64,000 bases of DNA from Augochlora pura (Eukaryota; Arthropoda; Insecta; Hymenoptera; Halictidae). The notes beneath the pieces were generated by a model, which was not told the DNA's origin, did no database searches, and saw only the letters and a list, made by a program, of their open reading frames with translations. A program made the translations under genes and the position numbers. Below are positions 47,236 to 60,517 of this stretch, piece by piece; positions within the stretch are counted from its first letter, which is position 1; every line of letters starts with the position of its first letter. The DNA is taken from NCBI RefSeq assembly GCF_028453695.1, contig NC_135781.1, positions 33,738,777-33,802,776 on the forward strand. The letters are read 5' to 3'.

Positions 47236-49149
47236 TGATTCTTTTCAAGAAACCGAACGTTCTCGCCGACGAGGAGAAAAAAGGAATTCGAAAAGAAAAG
47301 TATTAACGGAGATAACGTTACCGGCCGCTTCTTAACTCTCGATTCTGCTTTATCATGTTATTTATGCGTCGCTAATTTAAGGTTGTAGATATGTTGTATT
47401 AGGTGTAATTTAATATGGAAAATGTAACATGAAAATATATATAACGTATACTGTATATTATAGTATATTATTAGCGATATAGAAATATAGAGACTTTGCG
47501 TAACCTGACATAACCTAACATATTCTGTATATTATATTATTAGCGATATAGAGATATAGAGATTTTAACGAGGAAAATAGATTTATATTTAAATAAAAGG
47601 ATGAGGATATTATCAATTATTTTTGGTGTACATACATTTTTAGACTTTCAATTATTCATACCATAAATATAAAAAAATCTGTGTCCTTATTAATAACTAG
47701 ACAGCGAATTTTATGCAAAAATGTATAGACCAAACGAATGACATTAAATATCTGTAAATAATTGATAAACGCTGCTTTATTAATTTTAACTTGCTTCAAT
47801 CATCAACAATTTTAATTTGGCATAAAAATTCACTTTGCCTAATAATTGCAGTCCAAGCCTAATGAATCGTTTACTCTATAAATATTTATTTTATCCTAAA
47901 AGAATGTATTGCATAGTGCAAGTAACTAGATAATCGACCGTATACTATACTACGTGTTTATTATACGTATCGTGGTATACGTGATATGTATATGAACGCG
48001 CCATAGATTGTAGCAGTTGGGTGGCAAGGGAATCTCGTTTCTCGTTAGCCCCGTGAGAGTGTCGGGTACTATCGTGTTGGCTGTGGGAGACGTTTAAAGA
48101 TTCGAAGGTGACGATATCGAGGCCTGTGGAGTCGCCAGCCTCGGTGCTGATGACCTGCACGGTGGCTGCTCGCCGTATGTTTTACGGACCTTCGCGAACT
48201 AGACCAAACGGAAAACCACCTGGACACTTGCACGTTCTTCGACGCGCCATTAAAACCTCTCGCGAACGCCGATTTGCATGCAGCGTCTCTTGTGCCGTTC
48301 GTTTCGAATATTTGCGTCGTTTTATATAACGAATATTATTTTCGAATAATTTTTCGAGTTATTATTTTCGAATATTTGGATTTTTACGCAAATTGAGTGT
48401 AAAGCATTGAGAAAATAGAAAATGTTATCTAAAAATATTGTTTTCAACGAAACGTTTTTTAAATACCTTCGCGTTAATTCTAACAAGTTTTATACGATAA
48501 AATAAAATAAAAGTAGTATGGTTGCAAGTAGGCTGTGGATTTTTCAGCAAAATAAAAATCGCCTGAGTTAATTTTGAGAAAGGCAAATTTGGTAAAATTA
48601 TATTTCTTTTTGTAGTGATTTTTATAAATTTTAATAGCTTCACAATTTTTTATTTCACCTATTTATTATTTATTTTTGTGCTTGCATTTATTTGCTATTT
48701 GACCAATTATTCGTCTTTACATCTTTTTACTATTTTCCTTAATATTACGAAGAAAAATATTCGTCTAATATCCCGGTTAAAAAAATCGTCAGAGGGGTTG
48801 CACAACGGAAGGGTAGTTTCCCCGATTTGGCACAGCGCGGCCGTAACACGTTGGCCTAACCGGCGGCCGCCGTGACGACCTAATTCATGAAACCTCGGGT
48901 TCCCAGAGACGCCCGTGGATCCTCAATGAAAATGTTCACCCTCATTCAGCTTTCTCATGTCCGCGCCGATGGACGCGCGTAAAGTCCTGTGTTCATTGAG
49001 AAACGCCGGCACAATGCCCGATAACTAGCAGTTTCTGAAAGATGGGACGATTCGATCGTCGAAAAAAAAAAAGATCCGGGGGCCGTCTCGTTTTACGCGC
49101 GGAACAGTACTCCTAGATTTTCACGTGTGCACCGAGACACTTTGCGCGG

Positions 49150-49193
<44 letters not shown>
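49150..49193. repeat. (CT)n tract
   Basis: Uninterrupted 44-nt CT repeat; a GA tract follows at 49257-49279. Confidence 0.95.
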
Positions 49194-49196
<3 letters not shown>

Positions 49197-49567
49197 TCGA
49201 TGCGTCTGTGAAAGGAAGAAGAGACGAGCAGAGAGCACCGTTGACAGAGAAAAAAGCGAGAGAGAGAGAGAGAGAGAGGCGCACGACAAGCTGGCGCCAC
49301 TTTTAGGGCCATCCGAGACCTTTCTCCGTCGTCCTCCTCCTCGTTTATCCTGCTACCCTCGTCTAGCCCTCTCTTTTTCACCAGTCTCGGGAAGAGAGAC
49401 CGGGTTCACGAGGGCCCTTCTATGCGCTACCAAACGGGCCGACAATCCCTTTCGGATTTGGCAACATTCCTTCACACGCTAAATGCGCAACAATGGGCTT
49501 GTTTAAGCTATGATTTAGGGGCCGGCTCGTCGCTTCGACGCTTCGTCCATCAACCACGGTCATCCCA

Positions 49568-49572
<5 letters not shown>

Positions 49573-49620
<48 letters not shown>
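49573..49620. repeat. (CT)n tract
   Basis: Uninterrupted 48-nt CT repeat. Confidence 0.95.
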
Positions 49621-49622
<2 letters not shown>

Positions 49623-49961
49623 TCTTCCCCCGGCTATCATCTATCTTCGATTCACTGGGAAACTGAAGCACCTTCCTTTGTGCCGTGTTTTCCTTTTCGC
49701 CGGATACGCCCTTTCTTTCGCTGCTCGGTTTATCGGACGATCTACTACGCGCGGCTCTCCCTTTCAGATTAGAAATATCTTCGGCGGTGCACGATGCCCG
49801 ATCGGGCCCACCAAAGAGCTTTAATTCCGGTGAGAGAAACATTCTGTTGCAACTTGTTCGATGGATGACCCTCGTCACCATACTTTCACCAAAGGGGGCG
49901 AAACGTATATTTTTATTTTCTTTTTTTTTTAACTGCAGTTTTACCAATGGAGTTACATTTT

Positions 49962-50200
49962 ACCATGAGAGTCAAAGGACGACTTTTAATATTTTTTATT
50001 TTAACTATATTTTTACCGTGAGAGTCAAAGGACGACTTTTATTATTTTTTATTTTAACTCTAATTTTACCATGAGAGTCAAAGGACGACTTTTAATATTT
50101 TTTATTTTAACTATATTTTTGCCATGAGAGTCAAAAGGCGCCTTTTAATATTTTATTATAAGAATCAAAGGACGACCTTTAATATTTTAATTTTACATTG
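49962..50200. repeat. 53-bp minisatellite
   Basis: Units beginning ACCATGAGAGTCAAAGGACG start at 49962, 50015, 50068 and 50121, exactly 53 bp apart, followed by a shortened degenerate copy from about 50155. Each ends in a TTTTTATTTTAACTATATTTT stretch with few changes. Confidence 0.85.
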
Positions 50201-52970
50201 TTTTTAATGGAGGCTTGGAACACTTGTTACAAAATTAATTTGGTAACAATAGGTATGTCTTATGTATATCTTAACACGGCAATTATTTAATTATTTCCTT
50301 TATGTCATGCATAGAGTATACACTCGGCCATTTATTTTACTATAAAACTGCCCTATCTGATAAAACAATATTCTTTTTTATCGTATCTGAAAATTGCGAA
50401 ATAGTCCTCTATTTTCCTACACAAAGAATTGTTTTATCCCTCAGAAAAAAAAGAAACAATTTAAAATCCATTGACAATTAATTAAGATCTGTATATATAA
50501 ACGTCGATCTAAAAATACTAATTGAAAGGGATTCATCAACAAAAATTATAAACAACCGAAAAGATTTAAAAAAATTTTTCATGACAGCAGACTATTCGAA
50601 TATTAAGGGCGACAGATAAATTTTATAAAAATTATTTAGCAGCACTGTCGCGCGCGAGGAGTAAGAAGAAGTCTCGGCTATTATCCTTTCGGTGTCCTGT
50701 ATCTGGGATCGGCGCGAGGAACGAGTTAATTAGAATGAATCCGTGCTCCTTCGCCGCGGCGCAATGTATCGTAATGAGCCAGCGTTTCCCCCTCCTCCCT
50801 CCCCCCCCCCCTCCCCCATCCAATGCGTTACGACCTGTTAGACAAGTGTAGCGGCGTGAAACTACTCGTGCTACTTGAGTAGTAGCATCAAGTGGCGTCA
50901 CGCTCCGCCCTCTCGGTTTCACGCTCTTCATACTTCGCCGATCTGCGAACATAATCTGCGGGGAAATCAGGATTTCATGGGGCCGGCCGCCGGCCGGCGC
51001 ATCTCCCATCTCGGATCTACAAGGGGCCACCGCCATTTTCGAGCGCACTTTTTTTAACGAACGAACACGACCTCTTAACAAGTTGCAGGCTCTGCCGTAA
51101 AAATTATTTCGTTATTATTATTATATAACGTTAACCAACCATGGGAGAGTTTTTAAGTCACAATAATTAGATTAAGAAATATATAAAAAGAGCGGCAAGA
51201 AGGTAAGAAATCTTTTAAATTTGCAAATTTGTCAAATTTATAATTTTTGCTATATCTAATAAAATATTTGGATCATGAATTTGCGTAATTTAATTAAAGA
51301 ATTTATTGCTTTCTAAACTAAAAACTGTCTGCAATTAGAAAGAAGGAGACAATTTGTTGATTTCAAAACTAAAGTCTGCGATGAATTAAATTACGTAATA
51401 TAATTAAACAATTTATTGCTTTCTAAATTAAAAACCGTCTTCAATTTAAAGAAAGGGACCACTGACTGATCAATAATAAATGCCAGCTGATTAGCGCGAG
51501 GCTGTCAGATGATCACTTATCACCGTTAATTCGTTAATTTAATTTTCTCGGACGTCGAGGCGATCGATGGCCAACAAAATTGAATAAAAAGCAAAAGTCG
51601 AGAAATGTTCGCTGGTTCGCCGTGTCTCAGCTCGTGAACACGGTTACTCGCGATTACGCTAGCAAGCAGATCGCCGGCCGAGGCACGTCCCGGCCACATA
51701 GACCATTCAAAAGAGAGAACCCCTGATGGGGTTCGTGCACACGCGGCAGACGATGCAATAACACACGTTGCACGACTTCGGGCGACAATGTGCTTGGCAA
51801 ATTGTATGCACGCCCCGAGTACATTGTTCGCGAGCGGCCGCGGCATTCGAGACGGTCAGCCGCGATCGTAAGCTCCGCGGACGTGGACGAACGCGAACTT
51901 GCAACACCGGACCCTCGTTAGAACTTTTCGTGCCGTGAATTATTTTCATTACGGCAGACAACTTTCCAACGAATCGCGTTGCACAATTCCTCGACGTACC
52001 CAGCATCTGTTTTATAAAAATGAAAATCAGAAGGTAGAGGAAGTAAAAATCAGACTTCATTTTTGTAGAAGAAGAAATATAAAATACCATTAGTACCTAC
52101 ATAGAATTGTTAATATTATAAAAATTATTTTAAGTATTATTTCATTATAAAAATATTATTGTAAAGAATGTTATAATATATTACGTTGTCGTGTTAATAT
52201 AAATACAGCAGTTGTATAATTTACAAATGTTTGCGAGACTTTGGGAAGTAGATTTTTGGGACTATTAATTTCTGATAATTATTTTACAGTTAAGGCAACG
52301 ATAATAAATAGAATAAAGTTCCGTAGCAATATAGAAACAATATAGTAAGTAAATAAATGGATAAATAATTGATATTTGCCAGCTTGAACTTCAACTTAGA
52401 TAATATGATTAATAATAAAAAATAGGCGAAAACGAGGAAGCGCGAGAGAGGCGGTAATTTACGATGAAAGGGGTCGCCCGGCTCCGGTGTTTGGAAAGGG
52501 AAAAAAAGTCAGTACATCAAAATCGCATCGGCCGGAGGGCGGATTGCGGGTGGGTATTGTCGTGAACAGCGTATTGTATCTGACTGCCGAAAGTTAAGTG
52601 CCCGGCGAAAGACGACGGGGGGAAAAAAAGGGAAGAAAAGGAGGGTAAGAAGACAAGGGAGGGAGGCGGGGGAGGGCGAGGGAGGGTGAGTTTCGGCGTT
52701 TGGACGGATTCCCCCGGTGAAGCAGCGGGACCATCGGCGGATCACTCGAGTACACTTCCTGGGCTCCCCATTGTCGTTTCGACGCCATTCATCGGGCGTG
52801 CCCCCGGGGACCCCACACGGCGATTCCGACGGAAAAGACGGAATATCTGGTATACCTTCGAAAACGCGCGCATACCTACGCCGCTTCTACCTGGGACAAA
52901 GAGCGTGCCCGGCGCGGCGCAAAACGCGTGAAAGCAAATGGCGCACGAGATACGCGTCTTTCTCGAGGGG

Positions 52971-53007
52971 GGCAGGGGAGGGGGGGGGGGGGGAGGGGGG
53001 GGGGGGT
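52971..53007. repeat. Poly-G tract
   Basis: Runs of up to 14 G separated by single A; G-quadruplex-capable. The opposite strand reads as poly-Pro in spurious frames. Confidence 0.9.
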
Positions 53008-53532
53008 GGAGGACCCCGGAACGCGACGGTGGCCGTGGGGGCCGGTTCGTCAAAGGTGTGCACGCGGATCTAATGTCTCGTCCCGTCTTAGGGCAATTGA
53101 ATTCCCAAATCGTTCCGTGCCGCCTTTTGCACGGTCACGCTTCGTGAAATGGTCGAGGGGTGGGAGGGGTGGAACCGGTCTCGAGAAAAACCGTCCACTC
53201 CAATTTTCCGCCAGTTTGTACGAGCCGGCACCACCGTGGTAATTAGTATGTACCAACACCTGTCCCGTTCGTTTCACGCGACTTCGTTGCGCCGGCGTTG
53301 TCGAGCGTTTTCGAACGCGGCATCGAAGGTACTGTTTTTTTAGAGACCGTCGATGCTACAGTGTGACGTTGAGGGGAATCTTGTTATCGATATTAAAAAT
53401 TTTGCAATTATTTAGGTTTACTTGTTCCTCGACAAGTGGTTATAAAAATTAATAAAACGGATTTTACGATTATTGAATTTATATACAGTCGACGGTATTT
53501 AAAATAGAATATAATTGAAACATTATTGAAAT

Positions 53533-53790
53533 CTAAATACAATTTAAGTATTCTTGATAGTTACAATTAATTACAATCGGAGTATTATATTGATTTAAGA
53601 ATTGTAGATCTTGAGGTCGTTTAAAGGTCAAACTACTGTAAATATATTGAATGAAGATAATGTTTTGGGGATTTAATCGTTGCTGGAGTTTATTCCAATT
53701 ATCCAAATATTTATTTCCCATTCTCACAGACACATGGCGCTGCGAGAGGTGCACAACCTTTGTGTTTGACGAATGGCTCTGAACTGCCAA
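53533..53790 (-). other. AT-rich open frame, possible relic or exon
   Basis: An 85-codon open frame on the - strand lies in AT-rich DNA where stops should be frequent. It includes MGNKYLDNWNKLQQRLNPQN and PQDLQFLNQYNTPIVINC. There is an ATG at codon 24 but no clear splice signal. It could be a decayed transposon frame; no catalytic motif is visible. Confidence 0.15.
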
Positions 53791-53846
53791 GGGGAACCGC
53801 TACGCCTGACCCGTTACATAGTAAAAACCGTGTACACCTGTGTCAC

Positions 53847-54076
53847 TTAACCTCTCGGGCACGGCTGGATTTTGCGCAAATAAAGTTTTTCATAACTAAA
53901 TTACCATTTCATCTTAATATGTATTTTTTCCGTATATTTATATATAGTATTAATTACGTATATTCTTTTCTTAGTGCAAAACACGAAACATTCACGAAGT
54001 ACAATTCATTCTGTGATCGATAAAGGACATAACAAAATTTATCTTCAAATTAAAAAAGAACGCAGCTAAGCGCTTG
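53847..54076. mobile_element. Degenerate TTAA-type element
   Basis: Left TTAACCTCTCGGGCACGG; right GAACGCAGCTAAGCGCTTGA, an imperfect inverse. The right part resembles 43686-43705. This looks like an older copy. Confidence 0.3.
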
Positions 54077-54364
54077 ATTTTTTAAAAATAAATCCACCTG
54101 TCTCGTCAGAATTTTGACTGTCCGCGAACGTGTTAACGTTCGTCGATTCACGTGCAAGCTTTCACAGCAGCGGGAGTCCTGCGGCGAGACGATCGTCCAT
54201 TGAGAGACTATGGACACACCGGGGGGACACAATTTGACGGGATTAACGAGGTACGAGCGACCCGGAGATCCTTCGAAGGATACATCGGCTCCCAATTCTC
54301 TGATTCACGAGCGTCTTCGACTCCGTAAAGTCATCAAAGCTGGCAAATATTTGGTCTGCCGGAC

Positions 54365-54440
54365 AGAGAGAGAGAGGAGAGTTCAAGAGAGAGAGAGAGA
54401 GAAGAGAGTTTAAGAGAGAGAAAAAGAGAAAAAGAGAAAT

Positions 54441-54478
<38 letters not shown>

Positions 54479-54501
54479 GGAGAGGAGAAGCGAGAGGAGA
54501 G
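54365..54501. repeat. Long purine (GA/GAAA)n tract
   Basis: About 135 nt of almost pure purine on the + strand with AGAGTT interruptions. Confidence 0.9.
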
Positions 54502-54960
54502 AGGCGCGTTGGCGGGGCCTTAAACTCACCGTGGGCACGAGACCCCCTTAATGAAATTACAGGGAGGGCGCTGCCGGCCAATTAGCGTGAGAATGTCGAA
54601 CGGTGCTGGAGTTAGGGAGTGTCGGATAGAAGATCGTGGCCGCGTTGGATAAACGGAGACGCTCGGCGCCCGACAGAGAGGCATCGATCTTTGGAGGATA
54701 TCTCCGTCGTTTCGTTGGGACCTACCTGAGTAGCCCCGGGGACTCATCGTCGGGACCAAACACGACGGTTTTCGGGTCCCGAGAGAGAGTGCCTTATTCC
54801 ACGGTGTTGTATGTGGTTATTGAGTTGTCGGGCCCGCAGGGGACACATACCGAACCCTCGTGAAACACGATCGGACACGGATGCACACGAGCACGCAAAC
54901 AAACAGAACTATTCTTCTATGGGCAGGGGGAGCCACACCGGTTTCCGATTGATCTCTTTC

Positions 54961-55060
54961 CTTCTTCTTCTTCTTCTTCTCCTCCTTCTCCTCTTCCTTC
55001 ACCTCATCCACCTCCACCTTCTTCTCCTGCCTCTTCGTCTTCTTCTTCTTCTTCTTCCTC
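54961..55060. repeat. (CTT/CTC)n pyrimidine tract
   Basis: About 100 nt of CTT and CTC triplets with short CACC interruptions. Confidence 0.9.
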
Positions 55061-55461
55061 CTCGGCCGTCTTCCCCCCGCCAGCTTCTTCTCGTTTTATT
55101 TCTTCTCCCGCCCCCACTAAGTGGACACTGTGCTAATTTAACTCTCGATTTCTTTTGACTACGTTGGTACTCCCGGTACGAAATCCTCCTGCGCATCGAG
55201 TTCGCACTGAAATTTGCACAAGGTGCTCGTTAGCCGCATAAATTGCCACGCTCGGCCTTGACGGGAAGTGTCCGCTCGAAAATTCGAGCACACCGCTCTT
55301 GTCACTTTGTTTTTTACGCTGCATGTGTTAGAGATTTCGATGGGTGGTCCGCGCGTGGTACAGTCGAGAGAGACATCTTTTATAACAAGAATATGGTATC
55401 AATGTTATATTGAAATAATGTGAAAATTGTATAGACGCGATCTTATCGGTCGATTAAGATA

Positions 55462-55712
55462 TTAACCCCTTGCGCTAGCGTTGCTTTCATGCTGCGACGA
55501 TTGGCACTTAGTTGTCCTTAATATTTTTAATAACAGAACCGGACAATTTTTGTCTCTTTTATTGTTTTTCTGTATTTTTCTCTAGATACTTTGATAACAG
55601 AAGAATCGATTTTTATTTCGAGATCGTACACGGCATGGCGTGGAAAGAACTTATGGGACATCCTAATATGTTCACCATGAGTCTGACTCGTTATTATAAT
55701 GCAAGGGGTTAA
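55462..55712. mobile_element. TTAA-flanked MITE, CCCCTTGC end family (copy 3)
   Basis: Left TTAACCCCTTGCGCTAGCG, right ATAATGCAAGGGGTTAA. A further right-end-like sequence (CGGCAAGGGGTTAA) lies at 55748-55761, with a duplicated TCTGACTCGTTA, indicating an end duplication. The GACTCGTTATTA segment near the right end is shared with copy 4. Confidence 0.65.
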
Positions 55713-56325
55713 GGATATGTCAAAGTTATGTCTGACTCGTTAAAGAACGGCAAGGGGTTAAATAACACCTATCGTAATTAGGAGTGCTGAACTCAGTATC
55801 TATACCAAATTTTAATAGAATATAGACTTGGGCTTAAAGGAACCAAAATTCATTTTAGATATGGACACCATAAGCTAGAAGCCCCTCGCTGCATCCTCAT
55901 CCCCTGGAGAACCATAAAATCAGCGTGACCCCTCACTCGCGCCATAATAAAAAAGCAGAAACGTCCGGCTTGGACATCGAGGGACACGAAATTACGAGAG
56001 GACAATTGTGACACGGGATCGCGGTTGAACAATGCGGACGAGTCCGGGACGATGACGTAGTGGTATGCAGAGGGCGAGAGAGCCCGATAGCTCCGAGGAG
56101 CGTGAAAAGCAGTTAACCCCCACTAAGATCGGGGCCACGTTCCATCGCGGCCCGAACGATATCGAGCCTGGTAATCTCGATCCGGTTTAAACCGAAAAAA
56201 TGTCACGGTCCCCGGTCTCGGCTGTGGGATACGCTAAGGGCGGGACGTGAAGCTATGCCGGTCTCTCGCGAGGGTGCCGTGCCACTTTCCCACCCTTCCA
56301 CGTTGCAGCAGCAACACTCCTCGAG

Positions 56326-56356
<31 letters not shown>

Positions 56357-56608
56357 CGCCGCGGTCACCAAGAAACCAGTATAAATGCGTTTACACTGCT
56401 ACAAAAGCTAACCATTCCAGAACTCCCACCTTCCTCACGTCGGCTTTCTCGCGCTTTAGTTCGGTTCGCTTCTAAAAGCGGCCACTTTGACTGGTTCGGC
56501 CGTGAGGTCTCTCGTCTATCTGATCGGTCAAAAAAGGGAAAAAAGAGAGAGCGTGAGAGTGGGAGAGCGGCAAAGAGAGAGGGTGGGATGTTGAGAGCAA
56601 GAGGGAGG

Positions 56609-56636
56609 GATAGAGAGAGAGAGAGAGAGAGAGAGT
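56609..56636. repeat. (GA)n tract
   Basis: Part of a purine-rich stretch; another GA tract is at 56334-56356. Confidence 0.85.
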
Positions 56637-58907
56637 AAAAAAAACAGTAAAATCATGATGTTGTCAGCCCCGGTAGGCGGCTACCCACAAAGCTCCAAGG
56701 TGGCCCTTTAGCCGAGAGAGGGGTTCGAGGCCCGCGCTACGGGGGTCTGCCCAAAGCTAATAGAGAAATCACCTTGGCGCTGATACTTCCCACTATTGGT
56801 AACGCCGTTTGCTAGCACCGTATCAATGAGAGACTACCTCCTGCGAGCCTCGTAAATCCACGGCTTATACGGTTCCAACGTTCGAACCGATGGCTGCGCC
56901 TCTCCGCCGCCGTCCCTCCTCCACGGTGTCCCTCTTCTTGCTTGCCGACACACCGCAACCCCGTCGAACGCTTTTCAATCGGCCGTGTCCGATTCGTCCA
57001 AAACGATCGTTTGTCATGACTAACGCCCGTGATTCGACGTGTTTTCCGTCCGTTTGTTAGCCGATTCGTGACGGTCGGCGCAATTAATCGGCGGTGTCAA
57101 GCATCGTTCGGAACGCCATGATTCTATTTCGTTGGTAATCGTGTAGAACGTCGACCGGGGAATTATTTTTTGGAGTATGTACTCGATGATATATTTTTTT
57201 ATTTAGAGCCGCGAGACTAGGCTGATGGATTTGCAAATTAATTTATGAGTGTTTGGATTTATTTTATTGATTTCAACCCTTTGCTGCCCTTTGATGAGCG
57301 ACTGTCATAAAGATTCTTGCGATCATCTGATAGGTAGATATTTTATTCCATTTATTTTAAGTTGGGATAAAATTGATTTTCTTACCATCAGTATTTAAAA
57401 TTTAAATATTGTAAATTATTGTCAGGATTAATTTCAAGTCGGTTTAACACCCTTTCACACACCCTTTCTTTTAGGCAGCATGCCTATAAATATTTATTAT
57501 AATTATCCTATATATTTCCACTAATTTTCAAACAGATAATTTAATAAGTACATAATATTGATTATAATGCCTAAGAAACGAAATAAAATTGCGAGTATTC
57601 GAATTAAAATAAGGAATCCGAAATAAGTGAATAAAATAGTGAAAGATAATTTTCCGACGAACGAGCGAGCCAAATCCGAAATTCCGGCCGGACGGAATGC
57701 CCGTTCAAGCTTTAACGAGCAGTCGATTTGGAGGGGACGATAAGTCACACGTATGAGCTTGTAAGGTTAAGGTGTGTGGCGCGGGGTTTGGTGGCGGCCG
57801 AGAACCGTGAAGAATTAAGGGCGTGTGACGACGTGATTTGTGGCCGCGAGCAAAGTACGAGAGCGAACACACGTTTGTTGGTGCCGCCGCGCGCTGTGGG
57901 TCCCCCTTTACACGCAAGTGCGCGCGCCCTGCCACGGCCAGGTGGAGTCGGTGCATCCGTAAACGGGGACACTTTACGCGAGCGTGATATCTTGTCAAAC
58001 ACTTTGCGCTTCGCCGGACACGCGGATCGTAACTCTTTCATCGCGTTTATAAACGCGACGCGCGTGCAACTCTTCGCCCTTCTATCGGCAGCCGAGCCTG
58101 GGGTGCTGCACGCTTCCTATAATTTTTTAACAATTTTTCATGTTTCCAGAATATTACAGAATTTATGTGATTTAATTTTCAATTTCTAGATTTTTGTGCA
58201 ATGCCATTTTTGTGGAAAGAATTTGGGAAGCTCAAGTTTGAAAACCTGGATTGAAAATTCTATTATATAAGAATTAGTTTTGTTAAGATAGTAGTTCATA
58301 GCTTTGCCATTTCAGTGAAACCAAAATTTCAAGAAAACATTTTTAAAGTGCCAAAAATAAATTATCCTAAGTGCAACGATAATTTTTCAACAATCGCGTA
58401 CAATAATAATACCAAATATGATTAATAAAACAAACAAAGCTAGCAAAATAAATCTAGCGATCTTCGTAAAGGCGCCACTCGATTTCTGAGACTGAAACCA
58501 ATCAAACAAAAGGGATTTTCACAGCGCGTCCGTATATCGGGGGGTCCGCCGATGATTTTCATAAACAAGCCGGCGAAGATCGCCGTTGTCGAAAAAAAGG
58601 GGCCTAACGTGGGAAAGAAAAGGGTCTTGGATTTCAGAGGCCGCACACTCCGCCGCGCCTGGTTTTGATCTCGCACGAATGAATGAGAGATACGGCCGCT
58701 GTGCCTGCCCGGGCTACCCACAGGGCCGGTGTGTGTTCATTGAGCTCCCACCCATTTTATGTTTTTCGAGGGGTCTAAGAGAACACGGGGACGAGCAAAA
58801 CGAGAAGACAAAAGTGAAAAAGGAGGCAGAGGAGAGGAAAGAAACAAGTAGAATCAGCATCAGGAGTAGCCGGATAAGAAGCTGATAGAAGCAAAGTACC
58901 GGCGGCG

Positions 58908-58979
58908 AGAGCGAGAGAGAGTACTCTCGACGAGAGAGCGAGAGCGAGTGAGAGAGAGAGCGAGAGAGAGAGAGAGAGG
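58908..58979. repeat. (GA)n tract with GC interruptions
   Basis: GAGAGCGAGA units; a self-complementary ACTCTCGACGAGAG lies at the start. Confidence 0.85.
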
Positions 58980-59409
58980 AACGGGGACCTCGGGGAACCT
59001 GGTTCGTTCAGGTTGGATTGTTTCTGGTGTCGCGTTACCCGTAGAGTCTACAAAGGATCGCGCAGGACTCTTATCTCAGTATCGCCTAACTTGTTAACAT
59101 ACCTAACCTGCCCGAGGACCTCACGGAGGATTCACCCGGCACCTCGAGACAACTCAATTTCACCGTTCTCCCCTTCCTTCACCCTCGCCTCCCCCCTTCT
59201 CTCTCTCTCTCTCTTTCTCTCTCTCTGTCTTCTTGTCTCTCTTTACCATCCGTTTTCCTCCTTTCTGTCGCTTATTGCCGTTTTTAGTGGTTCCCGGCTC
59301 ACGATAACGTTCTCGTGAACATTATGCTTCGCTTCGAAGACGAAACTTCGGCTAATGCACCGAGAAAGACGAATGCAGACGATGCCGTTCCTGCATGAAT
59401 ATTCATTGA

Positions 59410-59630
59410 TTAACCCCTTAAACTACGATGCCTTTAACGCTGCATTTGGTTACCATTTATTTATCCTTAATATTTTTCTTAATTGGACGAAACGATTTTT
59501 CTTTGTTTTATCGTTTTTGTGCACCTTCGTTTATATATTTTAATAACAAAAGAATCAAAGATTTCGATTTAAAGGGGATTAATAATATTCAGTCACGAGT
59601 CTGACTCGTTATTACAGTGCAAAGGGTTAA
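59410..59630. mobile_element. TTAA-flanked MITE, CCCCTTGC end family (copy 4)
   Basis: Left TTAACCCCTTAAACTACGATG, right GTTATTACAGTGCAAAGGGTTAA. Internal CTTAATATTTTTCTTAAT and GATTTTTCTTTGTTTTATCG segments align with copy 3. Confidence 0.65.
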
Positions 59631-60463
59631 AGAGAGATGATGTTTCTGTTTCCGACGATTAAATTATTGGGGCTCGGAAAAATACTCCGACAGCTCGGTG
59701 AATTTGTTAAACCTTTTTTTTATTGTCAATTTTATTTACGACGCGGCTTTAAGAAATAGACTTCTACATTGGGGGTAAGAAATAAATTTAATGGAAATAA
59801 ATGAGAAATAAAAGATTACCCGAAGAAAAATAAATTAATAAAAATATAAATTATTTTTCTTCGTGTAGTCTTTAGAAAATTAAATTAATAAAGATATAAA
59901 TTATATTTCTTCAGGTAGCCTTTTATTTCTCTGCAATAAAAATATTTCTCTAATTTCTCTATCAATAAAAATATAAATAAACATCAAAGAGAAGCGTTAA
60001 AAAATAATTGTCGCAATTATTTCCAGCGAGAATAAAGCAGTCAGACAAAGATAAGATTACCCAGGAGAATAGTGCGCAAAGTAACAACTCTTAAAAATAT
60101 TCTTGACAAAAAAAAAATCGCCAACTACGATTTCCAGATTGTCAACGTCCTGTCCGTGTTATTCGGCAAACCGGCCCGGTCCGCGGAAAGATATTCGCCT
60201 AATTACGAGCCGGGAGCGCGGAAGGCCGATCAGATGTCAAACGGAGGCAGGAGAGCCGGAGGAGAGCGACGGCGGCGGCGTTGCACGTTCGCGCAGCCGA
60301 AAAGGGTTTCTCGCCGGTGCGCGTAGGACGAAACGCGAGAGACAACGTAGAGAGACCAAGACTGATAACGTTCACGATGAATAAAGCTCGGCGAGTTTTA
60401 CGCTCGTTAAAATGTCGCCGTCGGACAGAACGAGTAAGTCATCCTCGGTTTATGCTAATCTCG

Positions 60464-60517
60464 GGGCGGCGGCGGCGGTTGCGGCGGCTGCGGCGGCTGC
60501 GGCGGCTGCGGCGGCTA
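60464..60517. repeat. (GGCGGCTGC)n tract
   Basis: GGC triplets followed by four 9-bp GCGGCGGCT units. Confidence 0.85.

Larger units (their letters stand above)
39679..49149. other. Long stretch with no supported gene apart from low-confidence candidates
   Basis: AT-rich DNA dominates 39.9-40.5, 41.2-41.9, 43.4-44.1, 45.0-45.4, 46.4-46.9 and 47.3-48.0 kb, with CpG-rich blocks between. Besides the items listed separately, I see two degenerate copies of a segment (TATTATTAGCGATATAGA) at about 47.46 and 47.54 kb and no convincing exon. Confidence 0.35.

Noticed and set aside
47945..48160. - strand frame ending in an AATAAA-containing tail, considered as a terminal exon
   Set aside because: The acceptor has a poor pyrimidine tract and the last part of the frame is AT-rich repeat-like sequence.
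54811..55196. Leu-rich frame with possible membrane segment and its Lys/Arg-rich complement
   Set aside because: Both are products of the CTT/CTC tract at 54961-55060.
56664..56760. tRNA-like stretch with a GGTTCGAGGCC T-arm resemblance
   Set aside because: No matching acceptor stem, D arm or anticodon arm can be formed around it.
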